Source: Flavobacteriales bacterium (GTDB lineage: Bacteria > Bacteroidota > Bacteroidia > Flavobacteriales_F > PHOS-HE28). Taken from it: 64,000 bases of DNA. The stretch is from contig JACJZJ010000002.1 in assembly GCA_020635675.1 (NCBI GenBank), forward strand, positions 620,001-684,000, given 5' to 3'. The position numbers and the translations under genes were made by a program. How positions within the stretch are numbered: position 1 is the first letter of the stretch; the number at the start of each line of letters is the position of its first letter. Below, piece after piece: positions 28,661 through 40,100 of the stretch. The notes under the pieces were generated by a model. That model was given only the letters and a program-made list of their open reading frames with translations, had not been told where the DNA came from and did not search any database.

Positions 28661-30817
28661 TTAGTGTTCATTGGTCACGACCAGGAGGCGGTTGAAGATG
28701 TTCCAGTTGTCGTCACCGGTGTTCTGCACTTGGAATTGCAGGTTCACGCTACCGGTGCAGGGGGCCTCCCACACATCGAGATAGCTGATCGGCATCGGCC
28801 GGCCATGCTCCGTTACATCAAGGGGCGGGCGATAGGTCAGCAGGGCCGTGGTGGTACTTGCGCATCCAGTGATCTGGACCCTGTATTGAAAGTCATCGAT
28901 GCCGGACCCCCCGCCCAAGTAACACATGGTCTGGGCCTGGATCATCAGCCGGTCCCCGGTGGTCACAGCCTGGGCCACTGTGTTCGTCGCATTCTTCCAA
29001 CCACTATTGCCAGCATATGAATTGGGTGCCGCCGTCTTGGCGTAGCCCATCGGTGGTGCGGACATGGCGGTCGTCTGGAAGGTGCCATCGCTGAAATGGA
29101 TCGTGTCCACCTGGTCGAACTGAACATTCCCATCCGCGTTGACCGACAAGATGGAGACGGACGCAGCTACACAGCTATTGGTGATATTGGTTCCGAACAG
29201 CATGTCGTGTGTGCTGGAGGTAGCCGCCCGCCCCCCAGCGTATGGGTCAAAATGGTTCGTCCGCCAGAGAAATGAGTCGGCAGATGCCAGCTCTACGGTG
29301 TAGACCAAGTTCTCATTGACCGGGACCAGATCGGTCAACGTGATGGTGTTCCAACCGTTCACGGAGGTGCTCAGCGACTGGGAGTGGAGCAATGCGCCCG
29401 TGTTCCCTTCCCCGCTATAAATGCTCAGTGTACCGGATGTCATGGTGTAGAAACCGCCCCTCCAACTAACGGAGTTCAGGTCTCCGGAACTGTTCGCCGT
29501 GAACGACTGCCAGGTGGCGGTCGTGTTGATCTCGGAGGTCCAGGCCGCCGAATAACCTGCAGAGTTGTCATCCGCCTGTGGAATGCAGGTTGTACTGGAG
29601 ATCCCCGATCCGGCGGATAAGTTCCGCAATCCGCTCAGGTCCACCTTCAGCGTTCCGCCAGCATCGGTGATGGCCAGGCTATCGCCATCCAGGGCAAGCG
29701 CCGTGTTCAATTCGTTGGTGGGATCGACATCCGTAGGCGCCGTGCTCATGGACGTGCCATCGCTGAAGTGGATCGTGTCCACCTGGCTCAGCTGCACGCC
29801 ACCGTCCGGATCCACCTGCAGCAGGTCGACCGTCCCGGCAACGCACACATTGGTCACGGTCGTCCTGAATTTCTGGTCCGTGATGGGGCCTTCGCTGGAT
29901 CGGCCTTCTGTGTATGTTTCCGCATTGTTCTGGACCCAGATGAAGTTCGTTGGCGAGATCAATTCCATGGTGTAGACAGCACTCGCCACAACGGGGATGG
30001 GTGTGGCCAATGTGGCGGTGTTCCATCCGGTCACTGTGGCCCCGAGGGGCTGGGTCAACAGCAGCGTTCCGCCGTTGCCTTCACCACTGTACATGTTCAG
30101 TGTTCCAGTGGTCATATGAAAGTAGATCTCATACCAACTCACATCCACCAGGTCGCCGGTGCTATGCACGGTGAACGATTGCCAATAGCTGGTCTGGACG
30201 CTTCCCCCGTTAGCACCGGAGGTATACTGTGCGGAGAGGTCATCCGGCTGGGGTATGCATCCTGGGCCGGTGATGCCGGAGCCGGGGGCGAGGTTCCGCA
30301 ATCCGCTCAGGTCCACCTTCAGCGTTCCACCGCCGTCGGTGATGGCCAGGCTGTCACCGTCCAGGGCAAGGGCCGTGTTCACTTCGTTTGTGGGGTCGGC
30401 GTCGGCATCGTCCTTGTCGGCCACAGTGGCCGCGTGCAGGGCGTAGGGCACGCTGCGCAGCTGCTGCGTACCGAGTTCGGTGTAGCTGGAACCACCGGCG
30501 GGGTCCATCTCCACCTTCAGGTGTACCGGGCTGTTCGCCCAATCGATGGCCGCCAATGTGCCGGTCACCGGTGTTCCATTGCCCACGACCAGGTCCACCA
30601 GGCCCAATGCGTTCGTGACCACATTATGCGTCTCCTGGTAGATGGCCGGGTCCGTCACCACATAGTGCAAGCCCATGCGGAAGCTCACCGCGGTGTTCGC
30701 GATGGGGTCGCCGTTGGCGTCGCGCACCACGGCCTGGTAGTTGAAGCCCTGGGGGGGCTGGGCCTGCGCGGCGACGCCGATGAGGAGGAAAAGAAAGGGA
30801 AGGAAGGAACGTTTCAT
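28661..30817 (-). CDS. Secreted structural protein with QGFNYQAVVR N-terminal module
   Basis: 718 residues. The start at 30817 gives MKRSFLPFLFLLIGVAAQAQ as signal peptide. The N-terminal ~170 residues (PQGFNYQAVVRDANGDPIAN ... LRSVPYALHAATV) are the standard start of Bacteroidota fibre- or collagen-like surface proteins. Two ~200-residue repeats follow, each beginning near NTALALDGDSLAITD and containing WQSFT...YSGEGN (a choice-of-anchor-like beta-sandwich) and QVDTIHFSDGTSMS. The C-terminus (LQFQVQNTGDDNWNIFNRLLVV) is not a recognisable T9SS domain. It is first gene of the operon and follows the tandem 21-bp sites and the hybrid regulator gene. Confidence 0.75.
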   Translation of the reverse strand: MKRSFLPFLFLLIGVAAQAQPPQGFNYQAVVRDANGDPIANTAVSFRMGLHYVVTDPAIYQETHNVVTNALGLVDLVVGNGTPVTGTLAAIDWANSPVHLKVEMDPAGGSSYTELGTQQLRSVPYALHAATVADKDDADADPTNEVNTALALDGDSLAITDGGGTLKVDLSGLRNLAPGSGITGPGCIPQPDDLSAQYTSGANGGSVQTSYWQSFTVHSTGDLVDVSWYEIYFHMTTGTLNMYSGEGNGGTLLLTQPLGATVTGWNTATLATPIPVVASAVYTMELISPTNFIWVQNNAETYTEGRSSEGPITDQKFRTTVTNVCVAGTVDLLQVDPDGGVQLSQVDTIHFSDGTSMSTAPTDVDPTNELNTALALDGDSLAITDAGGTLKVDLSGLRNLSAGSGISSTTCIPQADDNSAGYSAAWTSEINTTATWQSFTANSSGDLNSVSWRGGFYTMTSGTLSIYSGEGNTGALLHSQSLSTSVNGWNTITLTDLVPVNENLVYTVELASADSFLWRTNHFDPYAGGRAATSSTHDMLFGTNITNSCVAASVSILSVNADGNVQFDQVDTIHFSDGTFQTTAMSAPPMGYAKTAAPNSYAGNSGWKNATNTVAQAVTTGDRLMIQAQTMCYLGGGSGIDDFQYRVQITGCASTTTALLTYRPPLDVTEHGRPMPISYLDVWEAPCTGSVNLQFQVQNTGDDNWNIFNRLLVVTNEH

Positions 30818-30871
30818 GGCAGAGGTTTTTAACGTTTCGGCTGCAAGTGTCCAACCCCGAAGCCCGGAGGG

Positions 30872-30911
30872 CATGGACCATTGTTCCAAAGACATGGACC
30901 ATTGTTCCATG
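30872..30911 (-). promoter_or_regulatory. Tandem 21-bp-spaced direct repeats upstream of the secreted-protein operon
   Basis: CATGGACCATTGTTCC occurs at 30872 and again at 30893, 21 bp apart, the second copy extended by ATG. The flanking ~90 bp (30843-30925) matches the region upstream of the giant gene at 26533, including TGCAAGTGTCC and CCGGAGGGCATGG. It lies between the stop of the AraC-type hybrid regulator (30950) and the operon start (30817). Spacing of two full helical turns is what AraC-type dimers use on direct half-sites. Confidence 0.65.
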
Positions 30912-30949
30912 CTTCGCAAACCCCTGAAGGACAGACAAGAAATATCGCC

Positions 30950-33946
30950 TCAGCTGCGGTCCTCACTGGGCGGCGCGCCGAAGGCCTTGCTGTAGGCCCG
31001 GCTGAAATACTGCGGATCGTTGAAGCCGACCGCGTAGGCCACCTCGGAGATCCGGAGCTCCGGGTCCTTCAGCAGCTCCCGTGCTTTCACCAGCCGCAGG
31101 TGCCGCACGTAGTTGGCCGGACTCTCGCCGGTGAGGGCCTTGATCTTTCGGAAGAACTGGGTACGGCTCAGGCCCAGCGCCGAGGCGATCTCGTTGGCCC
31201 CGAACGCGCTGTTGTCCAATTGGGTCTCCAGCTGTTCACGGACCTTCTGGATGAAGGCGTCCTCGGGTTGGATGTCCACATCGGCGACCGGCTCCGGCGG
31301 CACCCCCTGCGCATAGCGCGCCTTCCAGCGGTCGCGCAGCGCCAGCAGGTTGCCCACGCGCAGTTGCAATTCCTCCGCGTGGAAAGGCTTGGAGAGGTAA
31401 TCGTCCGCGCCGCGCTTGAGGCCGCTGATGCGGTCCTCCACCTGGGAACGCGCCGTGAGGAGCACGACCGGAATGTGGCTCGTGCGTTCATCCGCCTTCA
31501 GTTCAGCCACCAGGGCGAAGCCGTCCTTCAATGGCATCATCACATCGCTCACCACGATGTCGGGCACCAGTTCCACGGCCTTCTCCAGACCAAGCTGGCC
31601 GTTCTCCGCGAAGGCCACGCGAAAGGCATCGCCCAGGCTTTGCGCGATGTGCTCGGCCATGTCCGCATTGTCCTCCACCACGAGGACCAGTGTCCGCTCA
31701 TCGGCTTCATCCACTTCCCCGTTCTCCGAAAGGACCGGCGTCTGGGTGACGACCGCTGGTGCGATCGGCTGATCCGGCACGGTCACAACCGCGGCGTTGC
31801 GTGTCACGGGCAGCTCGACTGTGAATGTGCTGCCCACATCCAGCGTGCTTTCCACGGAGATGCTGCCACCGAGCGAGCGGACGAGTTCCTGTGTGAGTGC
31901 CAGGCCTACACCGCTGCCCATCTGGTCGTCCGGCGTGCGGCTGCTCTGGTAGAAGCGATCGAAGACGTGCGGCAGGTCCGCCGGCGGGATGCCGATGCCG
32001 GTATCCGTGAAGCGCATGCGGAATCGGCGTTCATCGGCTTCGAGCAACAGGTCGAGCCGGCCACCAGCGGGCGTGAACTTGATGGCATTGCTCACGAGGT
32101 TATGCACCACTTTGGTGAGCTTCTCGCGGTCCAGGTCCATGAGGAAGGTCTCCGGCTCGGCGCGCATGTCCATCGTTACGCCCTTGGCCTCGGCCAACGA
32201 GTAGAGCGATCGGTACAGGTGCCCGACCACCGCCATCGCGTCGGCCTGCACGATGGTGCTCTTCAGTTTCCCGGCCTCCAGCTTGTTGAGGTCGAGGATC
32301 TGATCGATCAGGGCCAATAAACGATGTCCGTTCTGCAGGATCAGCTCGGTGTCTTTCTCGGCATCCTTGTCCGGTGTGGTGGCGAGGGCCTTCTTGCGGC
32401 GTTCCGCAGGACCGAGGATCAAGGTGAGCGGCGTGCGGAACTCGTGCGAGATGTTGGTGAAGAAGCGGTTCTTCAGTTCGTCGAGCTCCGCCAGCTTGGA
32501 TGCGCTGGCCTCGATGATGGCCTTTTGCCTACGCGTGGTCCGGTAGCGGTCCCAGGCGAAGGCCCCGAACGCGAGCAGCAGCACCAGGCCGCCCAGGAGG
32601 AATCCACGCGTGCGTTGGGCGTTCGTCAATCGTTCGGCCTGGATGGTGCGTTCCTGGGCGAAGGCCAGGCTGTCAGCGGCCTGTTTGGAGCGATAGGTGT
32701 ACTCGAACTGGCCGCGCAAGGCGGACCGCACCTGGGATCCATCGTTGATCTCCGCCTCGGCACGCTGGGCCAGTTCGTGCATGGCCAGCGCCTGCTGGTA
32801 ACGCCCTTGCTGCTTGTAGATGCCGTACAGACCGGAAGCGGCGGTCGCTTGCGCGTCCACGATACCCAGTTCCTGGGAGAGCGCGAGCGAACGCAGGAAC
32901 AGGTGCTCGGCTTCGCCGTGTTCTCCCTGTACCATCCGGGCGTGCGCCAGCCCGCTCAAGGAATGCACGAGCAGGCTCTGGTACCCGGCTGAATCGTCAA
33001 TGGCCACGCTGCGCTCCAGGAGGTCGACCGCATCTTTCACCCGGCCCGCCTTCACCAGGAAGCCGCCGAGCTCCCGCGAGGTGTTGGAGATGCTTCGCAC
33101 ATCCCCGATCCCGCGTAGTAATTCCAACGAACGCGTGCTCAGGTCCAGGGCCTGTCGGAGATCACCGCGAGCCGCCTGCAGCTTCGCCATCTCCTCCAAC
33201 TCCACGGCCAGGTCCCTGTCCACACCGCGTTCCTTGAAGATCCCTGCGGCACGCTCCCGCAACTGCAACGCCTCTGCCGTGTCGCCCAGGTAGACGCGCA
33301 CATCCGCCAGGGGACCGAGCGCGTTGGCCATACCGGTCCGGTCGTTCAGTGCCTCGCGGATGGCGATCGCCCGGTAGAGGTTTTCTGATGCCTGGCCCAA
33401 CAGCCCCATCTCCTGGTACGCGATCCCGATGTTCGTCAGGTTGCCCGCCATCAGTGCACTGTCTCCCAGTTGCTGGGCCAGTTCGAAGCTTTCCTCGTAC
33501 GCCGCAACGGCCTTTTCCAGATCACCCTGGTCCGCGTACATGTTTCCCAGGTTGCTCTGTAGCCCGGCGAGGTGGCTCCGCTGCCCAAGTGAGCTTCGGA
33601 TGGGTATGCATTTCTCGAGTAGCACGATCGCACTGTCCAGGTCTCCACGCACCGCGAAGGAGATGGCCAGGGTGTTCATGGCGTTCGCCTGCCAGGCCTT
33701 CGAACCCGAAACTTTCGCTTCATCGAAAACGAGCATGGCCAGTTGCTCGGCGCTGTCGGGGTCAGAGTACATGTACTCCTGCCAGATCAGTTCCGACAGG
33801 GCGTCCCATCGCATGGTGTCCGGCGCGGTGTCATCCGACCAGACCCGTCGTAGGCTGTCGGCGTTGAATTGGGCGGTCGCATCGTATCCCAAGCTCACTG
33901 CGCACAACAGTACGACCAGAGAACGGCGAGCGACCCATCCGGACAT
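30950..33946 (-). CDS. Hybrid two-component regulator: TPR sensor, histidine kinase, receiver, AraC output
   Basis: 998 residues combining a whole signalling pathway in one protein. In order: a signal peptide or N-terminal anchor; about eight TPR units (~70-410; e.g. HLAGLQSNLGNMYADQGDLEKA) in the periplasm; one TM segment (~445-465, GFLLGGLVLLLAFGAFAW); HisKA with phospho-acceptor His in ISHEFRTPLTLILGP; HATPase with N box NLVSNAIKFTP and G boxes DTGIGIPP and GSGVGLALTQELV; a receiver domain (~749-870) with Asp in DIVVSDVMMP and Lys in YLSKPF; and a C-terminal AraC HTH pair (~895-998, IASALGLSRTQFFRKIKALT ... VAYAVGFNDPQYFSRAYSKAFG). It resembles the HTCS class but with TPRs instead of the Y_Y_Y propeller. 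The repeats at 30872-30911, just after its stop, are its probable binding sites. Confidence 0.92.
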   Translation of the reverse strand: MSGWVARRSLVVLLCAVSLGYDATAQFNADSLRRVWSDDTAPDTMRWDALSELIWQEYMYSDPDSAEQLAMLVFDEAKVSGSKAWQANAMNTLAISFAVRGDLDSAIVLLEKCIPIRSSLGQRSHLAGLQSNLGNMYADQGDLEKAVAAYEESFELAQQLGDSALMAGNLTNIGIAYQEMGLLGQASENLYRAIAIREALNDRTGMANALGPLADVRVYLGDTAEALQLRERAAGIFKERGVDRDLAVELEEMAKLQAARGDLRQALDLSTRSLELLRGIGDVRSISNTSRELGGFLVKAGRVKDAVDLLERSVAIDDSAGYQSLLVHSLSGLAHARMVQGEHGEAEHLFLRSLALSQELGIVDAQATAASGLYGIYKQQGRYQQALAMHELAQRAEAEINDGSQVRSALRGQFEYTYRSKQAADSLAFAQERTIQAERLTNAQRTRGFLLGGLVLLLAFGAFAWDRYRTTRRQKAIIEASASKLAELDELKNRFFTNISHEFRTPLTLILGPAERRKKALATTPDKDAEKDTELILQNGHRLLALIDQILDLNKLEAGKLKSTIVQADAMAVVGHLYRSLYSLAEAKGVTMDMRAEPETFLMDLDREKLTKVVHNLVSNAIKFTPAGGRLDLLLEADERRFRMRFTDTGIGIPPADLPHVFDRFYQSSRTPDDQMGSGVGLALTQELVRSLGGSISVESTLDVGSTFTVELPVTRNAAVVTVPDQPIAPAVVTQTPVLSENGEVDEADERTLVLVVEDNADMAEHIAQSLGDAFRVAFAENGQLGLEKAVELVPDIVVSDVMMPLKDGFALVAELKADERTSHIPVVLLTARSQVEDRISGLKRGADDYLSKPFHAEELQLRVGNLLALRDRWKARYAQGVPPEPVADVDIQPEDAFIQKVREQLETQLDNSAFGANEIASALGLSRTQFFRKIKALTGESPANYVRHLRLVKARELLKDPELRISEVAYAVGFNDPQYFSRAYSKAFGAPPSEDRS

Positions 33947-34079
33947 GCGCTCTAAAGTAGGGCGACGCTGAAGTGCAGGGGCGTCAAGGCCCCGACCATT
34001 TCATGATGTGACCTTCTCCCCGTCATCCCCGCTGGCGCGGGTCTCCGATCCGTGCCCGTCCATCTTCGCCCTCCCCCGA
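33947..34079. other. Upstream region of the hybrid regulator gene
   Basis: About 130 bp between the regulator start and the inverted repeat at 34080. It contains GGGGCGTCAAGGCCCC (a short palindrome) and GTCATCCCCGCTGGCGCGGG, which resembles the GC-rich REP-like palindromes found between genes in many bacteria. No gene is seen, and no clear TAnnTTTG box was found. Confidence 0.5.
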
Positions 34080-34143
34080 AGCGGTCCACCGGCCCACCCC
34101 TTACCAAGAGCGACCGATCATGATGATCTACCGGTGGACCGCT
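34080..34143. repeat. Inverted repeat after giant gene, copy 2
   Basis: 13-bp arms AGCGGTCCACCGG (34080-34092) and CCGGTGGACCGCT (34131-34143) flank a loop almost identical to the loop of copy 1 at 19623-19687, including CCTTACCAAGAGCGACCGAT. It begins 6 bp after the stop of the minus-strand gene, the same distance as in copy 1. Confidence 0.85.
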
Positions 34144-34148
34144 CCAGG

Positions 34149-37100
34149 CTAGGGCAATTGCTCGGTGCGGACCGCCGTGGGCACCGTTCCGCCGATGTTC
34201 ACCAGGATCGGGTCACGGTCGTTGTTGGCGCCGGCGTACTTCACGGTGCCGTCCATGTTCACGTCGGTCGGTAGGTAACCGGTGGTGGTGGCGGTGGGTA
34301 TCGTACCGCCGATGGCCACCAGGATGGGGTCGCGGTCGTTGTTCGCCCCGGCGTACTTGATGAAGGCATCGTCCACCACGTTGCCGGACCAGAGCACCAG
34401 CGTGCCGCTGACCGTGTTCTGGGCATTCGTCCCGTAGGTGGCGGTGCTGCCGTCGGTCAGGTCCACGGTGGTGGGTGAAGCGGTCAAAGCGACCGTGTTC
34501 AGGGTCATCACGCCGAGGTGGTTGCGGTGGTGGACGGCGATGTAGTAGTCATCGGCGGGTGCATCAAAGCTCACGGGCGAGGTGCCGTCCACGTCCACCA
34601 CGTCGCCGTCGCGCTGCAGCAGGGCACAGCGGGTGGCCTCCACCAGGGTGTTGTTGTCCTTGTTGCGCAACTCGAGGAACACCCAATCGACGACGGCATC
34701 GTTGCCGGCCAATGCCAGGACGGATGCCGTCGTCGTTTCCCCTCCTCCTCCCACCTGGGTGTAACCGAGTGCGGAGTACGGTTCGCCGACTGGCACCAGG
34801 CCGTTGTTGCGAAGGCCGTCGTTCATCAGGCCGCTGCCGCTGTCGTAGGGGCCCTGCAGGAAGGCGCGCAGGGAAAGGGTCAGCGGATGGCAGCCCGGCT
34901 CCGGCCCCAGATCGGTGATCGTCCATCCATAAGTGCCGGTGAGCAGATCGTGCGCGGCCTCCCCGGCGCAATAATAGCTGGCGTTGGCTCCCAGAACGAG
35001 GTTTGTGGGGATGCCGCTCTCACCGGGATCCAAGGTGGCCCAGCCGATCAGGATGCTGTCGTAGTTGTCGGTCGATAGGCTCGTGTTGGTGAACATGTTG
35101 CCCATTTGAATGGCATGCTCGATGTTCCATGACGCGAGCGATCGATCGAAGCTCTGCGCGCCGTTGAACATGCCGAGGAAGCTGTTGACCTGGTGAACGT
35201 CCCAACTATCCAATTCCCTATTGAACGCGGTGGCCCCCTGGAACATAGACGCCAGGTTCGTCGCGCTGCTCATGTCCCATGCGCCCAGCTCCTGGTCGAA
35301 TTGGGGCGAGTCCCGGAAGCAATTGGCGAACTGCGCGATGTGGCTCACATCCCAGGTCGCCAGGGGCGAGTTGAAACCGGTGGATTGCCGGAACGCGGAA
35401 CCCATGTCGGTGCAATTGCTCAGGTCGGGTGCGTCCGTGGCGGAGATCTGGAGGTTGTTGCAGCCACGGAAAGCCTGTGACATGGAACTCCAGGAGTTGC
35501 TGCCCCACTGCGTCACATCGAGGATCTTGTTCCTATCACCGGCGCCGTTGAAGTAGATCCTCGGGAAGGATCCGTTGATGGCCACGGTATGGCTACCTGC
35601 GGATGCGTAGATGTGCGTGGCGTCCGTGCTCGCATCGGCATCGGAACGGGCCGTGAACGCACCGTCACCCCAGTCCACGAAATAGTCATAACCGGAGCCC
35701 GTGGTCGGGATGGTGATGGACTCGTTGGCCGTGGTGGTCTGCCAGGTGGTGACGAACAGCTCGCCGTTCGGGCAACCGAGCCCTGCGTCCGTGATGGACC
35801 AGCCGTGCAGGTCGATCAGGTCCACCCTCCCGGACCATCCCGCGCAGAAGGTGGCATCGGCCGCAGCGAACGGAACACCGGATGGAACGGTCGTCTCGCC
35901 CGGATCCAGCGTGGACCATCCGTTGAGCAACAGATCATAGTTCGCGGTGGAAAGTCCCGAGTTGGAGAACATGTCCGTCGCGTCGCTCAGGCTGCTGATG
36001 TCCCAGCTGCTCAGGTCCCGATCGAAGGCGTTCGCACCGAAGAACATGTCGCTCATCAGGGACACACTGGAAACATCCCAGGCGGACAGATCCTGGTCGA
36101 AGGCATCGGCCTGCTGGAACATGCCGGTCATGTTCGTGATGTGGCTCACGTCCCACGGGCCGATGGACGAGTTGAAGTTGTTCGACCCACGGAACATCCC
36201 GGCCAATGAGGTACAGGCGGACAGGTCCGGGGCATCGCTGGCGCTCACCTGGATGTTCTCGCAGCTTCGGAACATGAAGGTCATGTCGCTCCACTGCTGA
36301 GTGCCCCATTGCACCACATCGATGATCTTGTTCACGTCGTCCGAGCCGTACAGCATGAACCGCGGGTGGGCGCCGATCATGCGTACCTGGTATGTACCGG
36401 GAGCCGAGTAGACGTGCGTGGCATCGGCGGTGCCCCCGGCGGTCGAATGTGCGGAGATCATCCCGTCCCCCCAGTCGGCCACGTAGTCGAACCCGCTGCC
36501 CACCGCGGGCATGGTGATGGTGTCGTTCGCCACGCTGGTCTGCCAGGTGGTGATGAAGGCATCGGCGGTGGTGCACGATGTGCCGCCATCCGTGATGCTC
36601 CAGCCCTGGGTGTTGATCAGGGAGGCATGGGCATCCACCGCCAGGCAGAATTGGCTGAGACCTCCTTCGAGGGTCACTCCGGAGGGAACATCATCGATGC
36701 CATCACCCGCCGTGCCGCTGGTATCGGTGGCCCAACCGATCAGCGTGGCGTCGTAGTTGAACGTGGAGAGTGTGACGTTCAGGAACATGTTGGCCATGCC
36801 CGTCACGTTGCTGATGTCCCATTGGCCGAGGTTGCGATCGAAGGCGTCCGCGTCACGGAACATGCCGCCCAGTTCCGTAGCGCTGTGCATGTCCCATTCA
36901 CCGATGCCCTGGTCGAATACGTTGGCGTTGCGGAACATCGCACCGAAGTCCTGCACATTGCCAACGTCCCAACCGGTGATGTCCGCGTTGAACTGGCTGC
37001 CGTTGTAGAACATCGCGTTCATGGTGGTCACGCCGCTCACGTCCCAGTTCCAGTTGGTGCCGGGGTCCTGTCCCAGTGCATAGCAGTTGTTGAACATGCT

Positions 37101-40100
37101 GCTCATGTTGGTGACCGTGCTCAGGTCGGGGACATCGGTGGCTGTCACGTCCAGGTTGGTGCAGTTCCGGAACGCACTGGCGAACGAGTCCCAGGCGATG
37201 TCGCCCCACTGTTCCACGGTCCGGAGCTTGGTGCGGTACGGTTCGTTCTGCAGATGGATGCGCGGAAAGGTGCCATGGATCGAAACGGTGTATGTGCCGG
37301 AGGCGGCGTAGACATGGGAGGCATCGGTATTGCCATCGGCATCGGAACGATGGGTGAAGGACCCATCGCCCCAATCCACGATGTAGTCGTAGCCCGATCC
37401 GGTGGTGGGGATGTTGATGGGTTCGTTGGCGGTCTGGGTCAGCCAGGTGGTGATGAAGGGCTGGTCGGTGCAGCCCAGGCCCGCATCGGTGATGGTCCAT
37501 CCGTTGGCATCGATCAGGTCCTGGCGCGCACCGGCGCCCGCGCAGAAGGTGAGCCCCTGGGCGCCGAGGTCGAGCCCGTTGGGCACCGCGGTCTCCCCGG
37601 GATCCTGCGTGCTCCAGCCGATCAGGGTGCTGTCGTAGTTGGCGGTGGACAGGCCGCTGATGTCCAGCATCTGCGACACGTCGGTCACGCTGCTGATGTC
37701 CCAGTCCCCGAGGTCCTGGTCGAACGCGTTGCAGACCAGGAACATTTGGGCCATGTTCGTCACGTGGCTCACGTCCCAGGAGCTCAGGGGTTGGTCGAAG
37801 CTGCTGGCTTCGCGGAAGGCCTGGAACATGTCGGTGATGGTGCTCACATCCCAGTTGTCCATCGGTGCGTTCATCAGCGGGCACCCGCGGAACATGTTGT
37901 TCATGGAGGTGCATTGGCTCAGGTCCGGCGTGTCGGTGGCGCTCACCTGCAGGTTCGTGCAGCCGTGGAAGGCCTGGGCCATGGACTTCCAGGCCATCGC
38001 ACCCCACTGACCGACGTCGGTGAGCTTCAGGCGATCGACGGCATTGATCGAGTAGATGCGCGGAAAAGTCCCGCCGATGCGCACGGTGTGGGATCCCGCG
38101 GTGGCGAACGTGTGCGTGGCGTCGGTGGTGGCGCTCGTGTCGCTGTGCAGGGTCACTGTTCCATCGCCCCAATCCACGTAGTAGTCGTATCCGATGCCGG
38201 TGGTGGGGATGGTGATGGGTTCGTTGGCGGTGGTGGTCTGCCAGGTGGTCACGAACTCATCCGCGGGCGCGCAGCCGCCGAGGCCGGCATCATTGATGGA
38301 CCATCCGTGGTCGGTGATCAGGCTCTGGCGGGCGGCGGCACCGGCGCAGAAGGTGAGCCCGGTGGCTCCCAGAGCGAGCCCGGTGGGTATGGCGGTCTCC
38401 CCGGGATCCAGGGTGCTCCAGCCGATCAGCGTGGCATCGTAGTTCGCCGTGGACAGTCCTGTATTTCTGAGCATGGTGCTCATCGTGTTCGCGCTGCTGA
38501 TGTCCCATGCTCCCAGGTCCTGATCGAAGGCGGTCGCTACGTCGAACATCCCGGCGAAACTGGTCACCTGATGCACATCCCAGCCGCTGATATCCTGGTT
38601 GAACGCACCCGCCCCTTGGAACATCAGCCCCATGATGGTCACCTGGCTCACATCCCAGCCACCGATGTCCTGGTCGAAGGCGTCGGCGTTCTTGAACATG
38701 GCCAGGGTGTTGGTCACCTGGCCCATGTCCCAGCCGTCGAGCGGTTGGTTGAACGCATGGGCATCCTGGAACATGCGGCGGGTGATGGTGATCGTGCTCA
38801 CGTCCCAGTTGTTGAGCGGCGAGTTGAATGTGGTGCAGCTGCGGAACGTTCCCTCCAGGGAGGTACAATTGGACAGGTCGGGTGTGTCCGTGGCGGAGAT
38901 CTGCAGGTTGCTGCAGCCCTCGAACGCATCGTTCATGGAGGCCCATTGGATGTTGCCCCACTGGGTCACGTCCAGGAGCTTGGTCTTGTCACCGGCATCA
39001 TTGAAGTAGAGCTGCGGGAAAGCACCGCCGATCCGGATGGTCTGCAGCCCTGCGCTGGCGAAGGCGTGGGTGGCATCGGTGGTGGAGCTGGTGTCGTTGT
39101 GCAGGGTCACCGTTCCATCGCCCCAGTCCACATAGTAGTCGTATCCGGTCCCCGTGGTGGGGATGGTAATGGTCTCATTGGCTGCGGTCGTTTGCCAGGT
39201 GGTTACGAACTCATCCGTGGGTGTGCATCCGGCAGGGCCGGCGTCGTTGATGCTCCAGCCGTAGGTGTTCACCAATGCTTGTTTGGCGAGTGCACCGGCA
39301 CAGTAGGTAAGCCCAGTGGCACCGAGACTGAGCCCGGTGGGTATGGTCTCCCCGGGGTCCAGCGTATTCCAACCGATCAGCGTGGCATCGTAGTTCGCCG
39401 TGGACAGTCCTGTATTTCTGAGCATGGTGCTCATCGCGTTCGCGCTGCTGATGTCCCAAGCTCCGAGGTCCTGATCGAAGGCGGTCGCTACGTCGAACAT
39501 CCCGGCGAAACTGGTCACCTGGCTCACATCCCAACCGCTGAGGTCTTGGTTGAACGCACCCGCCCCTTGGAACATCAGCCCCGTGATGGTCACCTGGCTC
39601 ATATCCCAGCCACCGATCGCCTGGTCGAAGGCGTCGGCGTTCTTGAACATGGCCAGGGTGTTGGTCACCTGGCCCATGTCCCAGCTGTTGAGCGGTTGGT
39701 TGAACGCATGGGCATCCTGGAACATGCGGCGGGTGATGGTGATGTTGCTCACGTCCCAGTTGTTCAGCGGCGAGTTGAAGGCGGTGCAGCCGCGGAAGGT
39801 CCCCTCCAGGGAGGTGCAGGCGGACAGGTCGGGGGTGTCCGTGGCGGAGATCTGCAGGTTGCTGCACCCATGGAAGGCATCCTGCATGGAGGCCCATTGG
39901 ATGTTGCCCCACTGGGTCACGTCCAGGATCTTGGTCTTGTCGCCGGCATCATTGAAGTAGAGCTGCGGGAAGGTCCCGCTCACCCGCACCTGGTGCGTGC
40001 CTGCCGTGGCATACACGTGCGTGGCATCCCCGATGTAGCCGGAGAGGATCGTACCATCCCCCCAGTTCACCGTGTAGTTGTAGCCACCGCCCGTGGTGGG

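Noticed and set aside
30818..30919. N-terminal extension or leader peptide reading MEQWSM-LEQWSM from the tandem repeats
   Set aside because: In the copy at 30919 it is in frame with the gene, but in the second copy (from 26627) the same reading runs into a different frame than the gene at 26533. Conservation is therefore at DNA or RNA level, not protein level.
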